Assembly (NCBI RefSeq): GCF_004402375.1
Contig: NZ_SOGJ01000028.1
Location: forward strand, 62,001 to 126,000
Origin: Cryobacterium breve
Lineage (GTDB): Bacteria > Actinomycetota > Actinomycetes > Actinomycetales > Microbacteriaceae
Direction of reading: 5' to 3'
DNA: 64,000 nt
The position numbers were made by a program, and so were the translations under genes. The notes beneath the pieces are model-generated. The model did not search any database. It saw only the letters and a list, made by a program, of their open reading frames with translations, and was not told the origin of the DNA. Each line of letters starts with the position of its first letter. The stretch's first letter is position 1. Positions 26,970-35,103 of the stretch are shown here, piece after piece.

Positions 26970-29719
26970 ACCGCGCCCCTGCCCCCGTGTCCTACCGCCT
27001 CCCGCGCGCCGCTGCCACGCCGGCGCCCGCGACCCTGCCCCCGGCCGGGCTGCCGGGGATGGACACCGCGTTCTCGAGGCTGGTGCCGGTCGTGTCGGAC
27101 GCGTCCGGGCATCCGGTCACCCGCACCTGGCACCTGCTCGACAACGGTGACCGCCTCGCTGAGCTGGGCGTCACCCCTGTGGGCACGGTGCTCTGCGTGC
27201 ACGGTAATCCCACCTGGTCGTACCTGTGGCGCGAGTTCGTCGCCTCGGCGACGGATGCGGCGGCGAACGGCGCCGAGGCGTGGCGTGTGATCGCGGTCGA
27301 CCAACTCGAAATGGGCTTCTCCGAGCGGAGCGGCGTTCGGCGTCCGCTCGCCACGCGCGTGCGGGACCTCGGCGAACTGACTGACACCCTCGGGCTGGCC
27401 GGGCCGGTGGTCACCTTCGGGCACGACTGGGGCGGCTCGATCTCGCTCGGCTGGGCCGTGGACCATCCGGAACTGCTCGCCGGGGTCATGCTGCTGAACA
27501 CGGCCGTGCACCAGCCGGAAGACGCACCCGTGCCTGCCCCGCTGCGGCTGGCGTTGCGGAGCAGCGTGCTCGGGCGTGGCACCGTGACCACGCCCGCGTT
27601 CCTGGAGACGACGCTGGCGCTCGCGCATCCCCCGCTGGCGGGCGCGGTCAAGCAGGCCTACCGCGCGCCCTATCTCGGTGCGGCCCGGCGCGGCGGGATC
27701 GGCGCGTTCGTCGCTGATATCCCGGTGCACGACGCGCACGAGAGCGCGGCCGAACTCGCCCGGATCTCCGGCGGCATCAGAGACCTGACCGTGCCGGCCC
27801 TGATGCTCTGGGGTCCGACCGACCCGATCTTCAGCGACCGCTACCTCGACGACCTCGTCGACCGCCTGCCCCACGCGGACGTGCACCGCTTCGAGGGGGC
27901 CGGGCACCTCGTCATGGAAGATGTCGATTACGCCGCGGCCGCCCTCACCTGGCTCGGCGACCGCGCGTTGCCTGCCGCTGAGCAGAACGAGGGTGAGGGG
28001 CGCTGGGAGGGCGGAGGGCGGAATCCGCTCTGGCACTACCTCGACGAACTGCAGAACAGCGACGAGACCGCGCTGATCGACATGGCCCCGCCGGGCGGTG
28101 GCGCCCCGCGCGTCGTCAGCTGGCGGTTGCTGTCCCGGCGGGTGCGGCAGCTCGCCTGCGGCCTCGACCGCCTCGGCGTGCGGAAGGGCGACCGGGTCTC
28201 CCTGCTGATCCCGCCCGGCGCGGACCTCACCGCGGTGCTCTACGCCTGCGTGCGGATCGGAGCGATCGTGGTGGTGGCGGATGCCGGCCTCGGCCTGCGC
28301 GGGTTGACCCGCGCCGTGCGCGGCGCGCGCCCCGACCACGTGATCGGCGCAGCCCCCGGGCTGATTGCCGCCCGGGCGCTCGACTGGCCCGGCCAGAAGA
28401 TCTCCGTGGCGCGGTTCCCTCGCGCAGCGATGCGCGCCCTCGACATCTCCGCCACTCTGGCCGAGGTGATCGCGCTGGGGGTGGACGAGCAGCTGCCACC
28501 GTCGCCGGACCCCGGCGACACGGCCGCCGTGCTGTTCACGTCCGGCTCGACCGGTCCGGCCAAGGGCGTCGTCTACACGCACGGCCAGCTCGCCGCGGTC
28601 AGCGACGCGCTGTACGCGCAGTACGGCGTGGGTCGCGGCACCGGACTGGTGGCCGGCTTCGCCCCGTTCGCGCTGCTCGGCCCGGCCCTCGGGGCCCGTT
28701 CGGTGACCCCCGACATGGACGTGACGAAGCCGAAGACCCTGACCGCAGCATCCGTGGCCGCCGCGGTGGCCGCCATCGACGCAACCGTGGTGTTCCTGTC
28801 GCCGGCCGCGTTGGCGAACGTCGTCGCCACTGCCGACAGCCTGACCGCCGCCGACCACGCCAGCCTCGCGGGCGTGGCGAGCTTCCTTTCCGCCGGTGCG
28901 CCGGTCTCCGAGCCCCTGCTCGCCGCGGCGGCCCGCCTGATGCCGTCGGCCTCCGCGCACACGCCCTACGGAATGACAGAGGGGCTGCTGATGGCCGACA
29001 TCACGCTCGACGGCATCCGCGAGGCGATGGCGACGACGAGCCCGTCGGCTGGCTCGTCGGCCGGCTCGCCGTCGAATTCAACGGATGCCCCGGCCGGCCC
29101 CGGCGGGGTCTGCGTCGGTCGGGCGACGGCCACCACGCGCATCCGCACGAGCGCCCTCGACGCCGAGGGCCACGCCACCGGTGCGCTCTCCGAGGCCGCC
29201 GGGGTCACCGGCGAGATCGTGGTCTCCGCGCCCCACGTCGAGGACCATTACGACCGCCTCTGGCTGACCGACCGGGCGGCCCGCCGCGGCGCCGTGCCCG
29301 GCGAACGCTGGCACCGTACGGGCGACGTCGGGCACCTCGATGCCGCCGGACGACTCTGGGTGGAGGGCCGCCTGCCACACGTCATCACGACGGCGACCGG
29401 CGTCGTGACGCCGGTCGGGCCCGAGCAGCGCGTGGAGTCCGTCGCCGCGGTGGCCCGCGCCGCCGTGGTCGGGATCGGGCCGGCCGGCACCCAACAGGTG
29501 GTCGCCGTGGTCGAGACCGTCGCCCCGGCCCGCCGCGTCGCACTGGCCGACCCCGAGTTGGCCGCCGCCGTGCGCGCCGCCGTGGGGCTTCCGCTGGCCG
29601 CGGTGCTGGTCGTGCCGCACTTGCCGACAGACATCCGTCACAACTCGAAGATCGACCGCACCCGGTTGGGTCGCTGGGCCGCCGGAATCCTTTCCGGTGC
29701 ACGGATGATCCGCCCGTGA
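26966..29719 (+). CDS. oleBC: OleBC fusion: beta-lactone decarboxylase plus beta-lactone synthetase
   Basis: 917 residues; the GTG start overlaps the oleA stop (GTGA). Residues 1 to about 330 are an alpha/beta-hydrolase of the haloalkane-dehalogenase type (VLCVHGNPTWSYLWREF, nucleophile Asp154 in GHDWGGS, acid in LMLWGPTDPIF, His in FEGAGHLVMED), matching OleB, which removes CO2 from the beta-lactone. From about residue 350 an ANL-superfamily domain (VLFTSGSTGPAKGVVYTHG, YGMTEGLLMAD, RTGDVGHLDAAGRLW) matches OleC, which forms the beta-lactone with ATP. Such fusions are known in actinobacteria. It lacks the usual C-terminal A10 lysine region spacing of ligases, but KIDRTRLGRWA is present near the end. 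Confidence 0.93.
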   Translation: MNRAPAPVSYRLPRAAATPAPATLPPAGLPGMDTAFSRLVPVVSDASGHPVTRTWHLLDNGDRLAELGVTPVGTVLCVHGNPTWSYLWREFVASATDAAANGAEAWRVIAVDQLEMGFSERSGVRRPLATRVRDLGELTDTLGLAGPVVTFGHDWGGSISLGWAVDHPELLAGVMLLNTAVHQPEDAPVPAPLRLALRSSVLGRGTVTTPAFLETTLALAHPPLAGAVKQAYRAPYLGAARRGGIGAFVADIPVHDAHESAAELARISGGIRDLTVPALMLWGPTDPIFSDRYLDDLVDRLPHADVHRFEGAGHLVMEDVDYAAAALTWLGDRALPAAEQNEGEGRWEGGGRNPLWHYLDELQNSDETALIDMAPPGGGAPRVVSWRLLSRRVRQLACGLDRLGVRKGDRVSLLIPPGADLTAVLYACVRIGAIVVVADAGLGLRGLTRAVRGARPDHVIGAAPGLIAARALDWPGQKISVARFPRAAMRALDISATLAEVIALGVDEQLPPSPDPGDTAAVLFTSGSTGPAKGVVYTHGQLAAVSDALYAQYGVGRGTGLVAGFAPFALLGPALGARSVTPDMDVTKPKTLTAASVAAAVAAIDATVVFLSPAALANVVATADSLTAADHASLAGVASFLSAGAPVSEPLLAAAARLMPSASAHTPYGMTEGLLMADITLDGIREAMATTSPSAGSSAGSPSNSTDAPAGPGGVCVGRATATTRIRTSALDAEGHATGALSEAAGVTGEIVVSAPHVEDHYDRLWLTDRAARRGAVPGERWHRTGDVGHLDAAGRLWVEGRLPHVITTATGVVTPVGPEQRVESVAAVARAAVVGIGPAGTQQVVAVVETVAPARRVALADPELAAAVRAAVGLPLAAVLVVPHLPTDIRHNSKIDRTRLGRWAAGILSGARMIRP

Positions 29720-29744
29720 CGCGACTCTCGCGTCGTGCGCAGGC

Positions 29745-29786
29745 TGCGCCGCTGCGCTGTCGGCACGCCACGCGCGCAGCGGCGCA
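29745..29786. repeat. 42-nt hairpin, family P3, copy A
   Basis: TGCGCCGCTGCGC pairs with GCGCGCAGCGGCGCA around a centre reading GGCACGCC. Copies of exactly the same length are at 45663-45704 and 59836-59877. Here it lies in the 117-bp gap between oleBC and oleD. Confidence 0.85.
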
Positions 29787-29836
29787 GCACCCGCGCAGCG
29801 TGTCTTCGCCGACGGTGCTGCCGTGACGGTGCTGCC

Positions 29837-30805
29837 GTGAGGGTGCTCGTGACCGGGGCCAGCGGTTTCCTCGGCCGGGCCGTCGCGACCGAGATCGCGG
29901 CCGCCGGGCATGATGTGCGCGCTTTTCAGCGTCGCCCGTCGGGCGTGCCCGGCGTGACCGACCTGCTCGGCTCGGTCACCGCGCCCGACGAGGTGCTGCG
30001 CGCCGTCGCCGGAATGGACGCGGTCGTGCACCTGGCCGCGAAGGTGTCGCTCGCGGGAAGTCCGGCCGATTTCTCCGCCGTGAACGTGGGCGGGACCCGC
30101 GCACTGCTAGCCGCGGCCGCGGATGCCGGAGCCTCCCGTTTCGTCTTCGTGTCGTCGCCCTCGGTCGCCCATGCCGGGACATCCATCATCGGCAGCGACG
30201 CCGAACCGGCCGATCCGGCCCGTGCCCGCGGGCCCTACGCCCGCACCAAGGCCGAGGCCGAACTGCTCGCGCTCGCCGCCGACTCGGCCGATCTGCGCGT
30301 GGTCGCTGTGCGCCCGCACCTGGTCTGGGGTCCCGGGGACACCCAGCTCGTGGCCCGGATCGTGGAGCGCGCCCGGGCCAAGCGCCTGCCCCTGCTCGGC
30401 CACGGCGCAGCCCTGATCGACACCACCTACATCGACAACGCAGCCTCGGCCATCGCCGCCGCCCTCGAGCAAGCCGCCGCCGTGCACGGGCGCTCCTACG
30501 TGATCACGAACGGGGAGCCGCGGCCGGTCGCCGAGCTGCTCGCCGGGATGTGCGCCGCCGCGGGGGTGCCTGCCCCGGCCTGGCGGGTGCCGGCCGGGGC
30601 CGCCCGCTGTGCCGGGGCGCTGATCGAGGCAGCCTGGCATATCCGCCCGGGGGCCGACGAGCCGCCGATGACACGGTTCCTGGCCGAGCAGCTCTCGACC
30701 GCGCACTGGTTCGACCAGCGTCGCACCCGGTCCGAGCTGCACTGGAAGCCCGCGGTGAGCCTCGACGAGGGCTTCCGGCGCCTGGCCGCGTCGTACGGGC
30801 GCTAG
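29837..30805 (+). CDS. oleD: OleD: NAD(P)H-dependent 2-alkyl-3-ketoacyl reductase
   Basis: 322 residues, short-chain dehydrogenase of the 3-beta-HSD/epimerase type. RVLVTGASGFLGRAVATEI binds NAD(P)H, the active-site Tyr and Lys are in GPYARTKAEAE, and VVAVRPHLVWGPGDTQLV and LIDTTYIDNAASAI are typical of the OleD group. It reduces the OleA product before OleC acts. GTG 29837 is preceded by GTGACGGTGCTGCC without a strong ribosome-binding site, so the start is approximate. It follows oleBC after hairpin P3-A. Confidence 0.9.
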   Translation: MRVLVTGASGFLGRAVATEIAAAGHDVRAFQRRPSGVPGVTDLLGSVTAPDEVLRAVAGMDAVVHLAAKVSLAGSPADFSAVNVGGTRALLAAAADAGASRFVFVSSPSVAHAGTSIIGSDAEPADPARARGPYARTKAEAELLALAADSADLRVVAVRPHLVWGPGDTQLVARIVERARAKRLPLLGHGAALIDTTYIDNAASAIAAALEQAAAVHGRSYVITNGEPRPVAELLAGMCAAAGVPAPAWRVPAGAARCAGALIEAAWHIRPGADEPPMTRFLAEQLSTAHWFDQRRTRSELHWKPAVSLDEGFRRLAASYGR

Positions 30806-30808
30806 GCC

Positions 30809-30850
30809 CCACGAACGAATCCCTACGAACGCATACCTACGAACGGATGC
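30809..30850. repeat. Three 14-nt tandem units across a gntR-like gene 3' end
   Basis: Three adjacent 14-mers of the form C(C/T)ACGAACG(A/C/G)AT(C/A/G)C; the third overlaps the last codons and stop of the GntR gene. It lies between the convergent oleD and gntR ends. Confidence 0.75.
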
Positions 30851-31199
30851 GCAGGGCCGCCCGCACGATCTCCAGCGCCTCCTCTGCGGGCAGGCCGAGG
30901 GACCGCACCCGTTCGGCGTACGCGATCGCGGCCAGTTGCGCCTGCCTGTGCGTGGCATCCCCCGTCGCGGCGATGAAGGAGCCCAGCCGTCCGCGGGTCT
31001 CGATCACCTCGTCCTGCTCCAGCTCCCGGTAGGCGCGTGCGACCGTGTTCGGCGCCAGGCCGAGGTCCGCGGCGAGCCGGCGCACGGTGGGCAGCTTGTC
31101 ACCCGGCGACAGCGTGCCGGTGCGCACTCCCTCGATCACCTGCGCCCGCAACTGCTCATAGGGCGGGATGGGGACCTGTGGGTCAATCGTCAAGATCAC
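30837..31199 (-). CDS. GntR-family (YtrA-type) transcriptional regulator
   Basis: 120 residues. VPIPPYEQLRAQVIEGVRTGTLSPGDKLPTVRRLAADLGLAPNTVARAYREL is the GntR winged helix; the remaining 50 residues are a short helical dimerisation tail, as in the YtrA subfamily rather than the larger FadR or HutC types. YtrA regulators usually control ABC transporter genes, but no ABC gene is directly beside it; the nearest is the FetB-like permease gene 170 bp away on the opposite strand. It starts with GTG. Confidence 0.9.
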   Translation of the reverse strand: MILTIDPQVPIPPYEQLRAQVIEGVRTGTLSPGDKLPTVRRLAADLGLAPNTVARAYRELEQDEVIETRGRLGSFIAATGDATHRQAQLAAIAYAERVRSLGLPAEEALEIVRAALRIRS

Positions 31200-31357
31200 G
31201 GCGTTCCAATTCCGACCAGGCTCGCACGAGATTCAGCACGGAGATGGCGAGCGAATTCATGGGCATCCGTTGTTCCGGTTGTGTATCAAGCTAGCCACGG
31301 AACTCTCCTGTGGCAACCGATGGCCCGGATCGGCGGCGACCCGGCGCGGCGGCTCGC

Positions 31358-31363
31358 TAGGCT
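31358..31363 (+). promoter_or_regulatory. -10 box for leaderless fetB-like gene
   Basis: TAGGCT lies 6 nt before the GTG at 31370. Confidence 0.55.
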
Positions 31364-31369
31364 CGATAC

Positions 31370-32143
31370 GTGACCTGGCCCCGTGACCTCCCTGAACAGC
31401 TGGCCGGACTGGCGCCGACCCTGCTGGGTGTCGTACTGCTCATCGCGATCGTCACGGTGGTGCTGCGAACCTACCGGGTGCCGCATCCGTTCGCCCCGGC
31501 GCTCGCCGTGCTGCGCGGAGCCCTGCAGCTCGCCGCGATCAGCCTGATCCTGAGCGGCATCATCTCCGACCCGCTCTGGGTGGGCGTGGGTCTGGCCGTC
31601 ATGTTCGCGGCGGCGGTCGCCACGGTGACCCGTCGGATCGGAGCCACCCCGCGGCACGCGGCCTGGGTGGCCGCCGCGATGGGCCTGGGCGTGGCGGTCG
31701 CCCTCCTCGTGGTCTTCGGCACCGGGGCACTCGAGTTCACGCCGCGGTACGTCTTGTCATTCGGCGGCATCATCATCGGCAACGCCATGTCGATCGCCAC
31801 ACTCTCCGGTCGGCGCTTTACCGAGGGCGTCACCGAGCACTGGGAGGAGGTCGAGGGCTGGCTCGCCCTCGGCGGAACCCCGCGCCAGGCCACCCGGGAG
31901 CTCGCCCGCCGCGCGGTGTACTTCGCCCTGATCCCCTCGACCGACCAGACGAAGACCACCGGGCTGGTCACGCTGCCGGGAGCCTTCGTGGGCGCCATCT
32001 TCGGCGGGGCCTCACCGCTCGAGGCCGGGCGATTCCAGATCGTGGTGCTCGCCGGCATCCTCTGCGCCGGATCGATCGCGGCCGTCACCCTGATCCATCT
32101 GCTCGCCCCCGTTACTCGTCGTCCGGCTCCGGTTCCCGGCTAG
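31370..32143 (+). CDS. fetB: FetB/YbbM-type ABC transporter permease
   Basis: 257 residues with seven or so hydrophobic helices; LRGALQLAAISLILSGII, GGIIIGNAMSIATLSGRRF and IPSTDQTKTTGLVTLPGAFVGAIFGGASPLEAGRFQIVV are the conserved segments of the UPF0014/FetB family (iron export and oxidative stress in E. coli). The GTG start follows a leaderless-type box. The partner ATPase FetA normally sits beside FetB, but no ABC ATPase gene is adjacent, so the partner is elsewhere or absent. Function is inferred from the family. Confidence 0.85.
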   Translation: MTWPRDLPEQLAGLAPTLLGVVLLIAIVTVVLRTYRVPHPFAPALAVLRGALQLAAISLILSGIISDPLWVGVGLAVMFAAAVATVTRRIGATPRHAAWVAAAMGLGVAVALLVVFGTGALEFTPRYVLSFGGIIIGNAMSIATLSGRRFTEGVTEHWEEVEGWLALGGTPRQATRELARRAVYFALIPSTDQTKTTGLVTLPGAFVGAIFGGASPLEAGRFQIVVLAGILCAGSIAAVTLIHLLAPVTRRPAPVPG

Positions 32144-32179
32144 CGCCCCGGGCTCGCGCTCGGACGCGTCGGCGGGCCG

Positions 32180-32617
32180 CTATTCCGCCGAGCGGTGGAT
32201 CAGCCGGGAGAGCACGATCGCGCTGCGCGTGTGGTCCACGTTGGGGGCCAGGCGCACCTTCTCCAGCGCCGCCTCGAGGCCGGGGATGTCCCTGGCCCTG
32301 ATGTGGACGATGGCGTCAGCGCTACCGGTGACCGTTCCGGCGTCCACGACCTCCGGCACCCCGGAGAGGATGCGCAGCAGTTCCTCAGGCGCGACGGTGC
32401 CACGGCAGAAGAGCTCGACGTAGGCCTCGGTGCTCATGCCGTCGATGGCCGGATCCACCTGGATGGTGAAACCACGGATGACGCGGTCGGCGACGAGCCG
32501 GTCGACCCGGCGCTTCACGGCCGAAGCCGACAGCCCCACGACCGAGCCGATATCGCCGTAGCCCGCCCGAGCATTCTGGCGGAGCAGGTCGAGAATGCCA
32601 CGGTCAAGGTTGTCCAT
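32180..32617 (-). CDS. Lrp/AsnC-family transcriptional regulator
   Basis: 145 residues. The N-terminal helix-turn-helix MDNLDRGILDLLRQNARAGYGDIGSVVGLSASAVKRRVDRL is followed by a RAM ligand-binding domain (TVTGSADAIVHIRARDI). It is divergent from ddaH-rocD with about 350 bp between, so it likely senses an amino acid such as arginine or ornithine and controls that pair. This is inferred from position. Confidence 0.93.
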   Translation of the reverse strand: MDNLDRGILDLLRQNARAGYGDIGSVVGLSASAVKRRVDRLVADRVIRGFTIQVDPAIDGMSTEAYVELFCRGTVAPEELLRILSGVPEVVDAGTVTGSADAIVHIRARDIPGLEAALEKVRLAPNVDHTRSAIVLSRLIHRSAE

Positions 32618-32623
32618 GCCGAG

Positions 32624-32629
32624 AGTCTA
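32624..32629 (-). promoter_or_regulatory. -10 box for leaderless lrp-like gene
   Basis: TAGACT on the minus strand, 6 nt before the ATG at 32617. Confidence 0.6.
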
Positions 32630-32767
32630 GGGGGCATCGTTGCGCTGACGCACGTACCCACGCAGAAAAGCAGCGCCCGTGGGCGCTAATCACTCGATAG
32701 CTGCGTGGTGCTAGGCCGGCAGACGGGCCGGCTTGGGGCATCCGTCGTTGCCTCGTGCGGCAGAAAC

Positions 32768-32806
32768 TTGCGCGAACGGTCGAAAGCGCGCATGTTTTCG
32801 GCGCAA
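32768..32806. promoter_or_regulatory. Candidate Lrp/AsnC operator
   Basis: Nested inverted repeat: outer TTGCGC/GCGCAA and inner CGAAA/TTTCG, sharing one centre. It sits in the divergent region between the Lrp gene and ddaH, where such a regulator would bind. Confidence 0.45.
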
Positions 32807-32967
32807 ATTAGCGTGCAACTCCGAATCAGGCTGTGTGAAACTGGAACCGGCGTCTCTGCCGGGGTTGTCCTCGTGACCGGCAGAGCTCTCGTGAGTGACC
32901 TGGTCCGCCATCCACCCCGCCAGCCGACCTCACCCGAAGAGGGCGGATGGCCGCCGAAGGAGTCACC

Positions 32968-33846
32968 ATGTCGACCAACCTCACCGCCCCGAACCCGGAC
33001 GAGCTCGTCTCGCCGGACCAGCCCGTGCGCACGCCCGTCAAGCGCACCGTGTTGATGTGCAAGCCCGACTACTTCACCGTCGTCTACCGCATCAACCCCT
33101 GGATGGACCCGGCCATACCCACTGACACCGCGCTGGCCGTCGCCCAGTGGCAGACGCTCTACGACACCTATGTGGGACTCGGCTTCGACGTGCACCTGAT
33201 CGACCCGGTGGAGGGTCTGCCGGATATGGTCTACGCGGCCAACGGCGGCTTCGTCATCGACAACGTGGCCTACGGCGCAGCCTTCACCTACGCCGAACGC
33301 CAGCCGGAGGGGCCGGCCTACATGGACTGGTTCGGCGCCCACGGCTTCGACGTGCGCGTGCCCGTCGAGATCCAAGAGGGCGAGGGTGACTTCCTCCTCG
33401 TGGGAGACGTGATCCTCGCGGGCACCGGCTTCCGCAGTGCCTCCGACAGCCACGCAGAGGTCGCCGCGATCTACGGCCGCCCGGTGATCACGCTCAACCT
33501 GATCAACCCGAACTTCTACCACCTGGACACGGCCATCGCCGTGCTCGACGCGTCACCGGCCACGGGCAACGGCGAGATCGCCTACCTGCCGAGCGCGTTC
33601 GACGAGCCCAGCCTTGCCATCCTGCGCGAGCGGTTCCCTGACGCCATCATCGTCACCGAGGAGGACGCGGCCATCCTCGGCCTCAACTCCTACTCCGACG
33701 GCTACAACGTGGTCATCGCCGCCCGGGCGAAGGACTTCGAGCGCCAGCTGCGCGCCCGCGGCTTCAACCCGATCGGGCTCGACCTGTCCGAGCTGCTGCT
33801 CGGCGGCGGAGGAGTGAAATGCTGCACGCTGGAGCTGCGCCGGTGA
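32968..33846 (+). CDS. ddaH: Amidinohydrolase (dimethylargininase/arginine deiminase-like)
   Basis: 292 residues from ATG 32968 with GAAGGAG upstream. Amidinotransferase-superfamily fold; the nucleophile is Cys285 in GGGGVKCCTLEL, the catalytic His is in NFYHLDTAIAV and DMVYAANGGFVIDN carries the substrate-binding acidic pair. It probably hydrolyses dimethylarginine or arginine to citrulline. The downstream, overlapping rocD supports an arginine/ornithine catabolic role. Distinction between DDAH and a related hydrolase is not certain. Confidence 0.85.
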   Translation: MSTNLTAPNPDELVSPDQPVRTPVKRTVLMCKPDYFTVVYRINPWMDPAIPTDTALAVAQWQTLYDTYVGLGFDVHLIDPVEGLPDMVYAANGGFVIDNVAYGAAFTYAERQPEGPAYMDWFGAHGFDVRVPVEIQEGEGDFLLVGDVILAGTGFRSASDSHAEVAAIYGRPVITLNLINPNFYHLDTAIAVLDASPATGNGEIAYLPSAFDEPSLAILRERFPDAIIVTEEDAAILGLNSYSDGYNVVIAARAKDFERQLRARGFNPIGLDLSELLLGGGGVKCCTLELRR

Positions 33847-35084
33847 CCGATCAGACGACAACACCCGCCACGGTGACCGCGCTCGGCCAGGCCGGGTACA
33901 TCGCGCTGGAAGACGAGCACGCGGCCCACAACTACCATCCGCTGCCCGTCGTCGTCGCCTCCGGTGACGGCGCGTGGGTGACGGATGTCGACGGCCGCCG
34001 CTACCTGGATTGCCTCGCCGCGTACTCCGCGGTCAACTTCGGGCACTCGAACCCGCTCCTGCTGGAGGCCGCCCGCAAGCAGCTGGGCCGCATCACGCTC
34101 ACCAGCCGCGCTTTCCACAACGACCAGCTCGGCCCGTTCGTGACCGCGCTCGCCGCTCTTGCCGGCAAGGATATGGTCTTGCCGATGAACACGGGCGCCG
34201 AAGCGGTTGAGTCCGGCATCAAAGTGGCTCGCGCCTGGGGCTACCGGGTCAAGGGCGTCGCCGCCGGGAAGGCCAACATCATCGTGGCCGAGGAGAACTT
34301 CCACGGCCGAACCACCACGATCATCAGCTTCTCCGACGACGAGTCGGCCCGCACGGACTTCGGGCCGTTCACGCCCGGGTTCCGCACGGTGCCCTACGGG
34401 GATGCCGCGGCGCTCGAGGCCGCGATCGATGAGAACACGGTGGCGGTGCTACTCGAGCCCATCCAGGGTGAGGCCGGCATCGTCGTGCCGCCGGCGGACT
34501 ACCTGCCCGCCGTGCGCGAGATCACGACGCGGCACAATGTACTGTTCATCGCCGACGAGATCCAGTCCGGCCTCGGTCGCACGGGAGCGACCTTCGCCTG
34601 CGACCTGGTGGGCGTCGTTCCCGACCTCTACCTGCTCGGTAAGGCCCTCGGCGGCGGCATCGTGCCGGTGTCCGCGGTCGTCGGCAACCGCGACGTGCTG
34701 GGCGTGCTGCACCCCGGCGAGCACGGCTCGACCTTCGGCGGCAACCCGCTGGCGGCGGCAGTCGGCCTCGCCGTGGTGGAGCTGCTCGGCACCGGAGAGC
34801 AGCAGGAGCGTGCCCGCGTGCTCGGCGCCCGCCTGCACGACAGGCTGACCGGGCTGATCGGCCAGGGCGTTCTGGCCGTGCGCGGCGCGGGCCTGTGGGC
34901 CGGCGTCGACATCGACCCGAAGCTGGCCTCCGGCCGGGCGGTCTGCGAAGCCCTCCTTGCTCGCGGCGTGCTCGCGAAAAACACCCACGGGTCGACCATT
35001 CGCCTGGCTCCCCCGATCGTGGTCTCCGAGGCCGACCTCGACTGGGCCGTGGAACAGCTCGCCGCCGTGCTCGCGGAGGCGTAG
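33843..35084 (+). CDS. rocD: Ornithine aminotransferase
   Basis: 413 residues from a GTG that overlaps the ddaH stop (GTGA). Class III PLP aminotransferase: MNTGAEAVESGIKVARAWGY (phosphate loop), NIIVAEENFHGRTTTIIS, FIADEIQSGLGRTGATFAC with the PLP Asp, and the Schiff-base Lys in YLLGKALGGGIVPVSAVVG. It transfers the delta-amino group of ornithine to form glutamate semialdehyde, which the PutA of this window can oxidise to glutamate. Confidence 0.93.
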   Translation: MTDQTTTPATVTALGQAGYIALEDEHAAHNYHPLPVVVASGDGAWVTDVDGRRYLDCLAAYSAVNFGHSNPLLLEAARKQLGRITLTSRAFHNDQLGPFVTALAALAGKDMVLPMNTGAEAVESGIKVARAWGYRVKGVAAGKANIIVAEENFHGRTTTIISFSDDESARTDFGPFTPGFRTVPYGDAAALEAAIDENTVAVLLEPIQGEAGIVVPPADYLPAVREITTRHNVLFIADEIQSGLGRTGATFACDLVGVVPDLYLLGKALGGGIVPVSAVVGNRDVLGVLHPGEHGSTFGGNPLAAAVGLAVVELLGTGEQQERARVLGARLHDRLTGLIGQGVLAVRGAGLWAGVDIDPKLASGRAVCEALLARGVLAKNTHGSTIRLAPPIVVSEADLDWAVEQLAAVLAEA

Positions 35085-35103
35085 CCGATCCGACGGTCGG
35101 GCG

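Larger units (their letters stand above)
32618..32967. other. 350-bp divergent control region, lrp-like gene / ddaH
   Basis: Holds the leaderless -10 of the Lrp gene (32624-32629), the nested inverted repeat at 32768-32806 and the ddaH ribosome-binding site. No further gene is supported. Confidence 0.55.
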
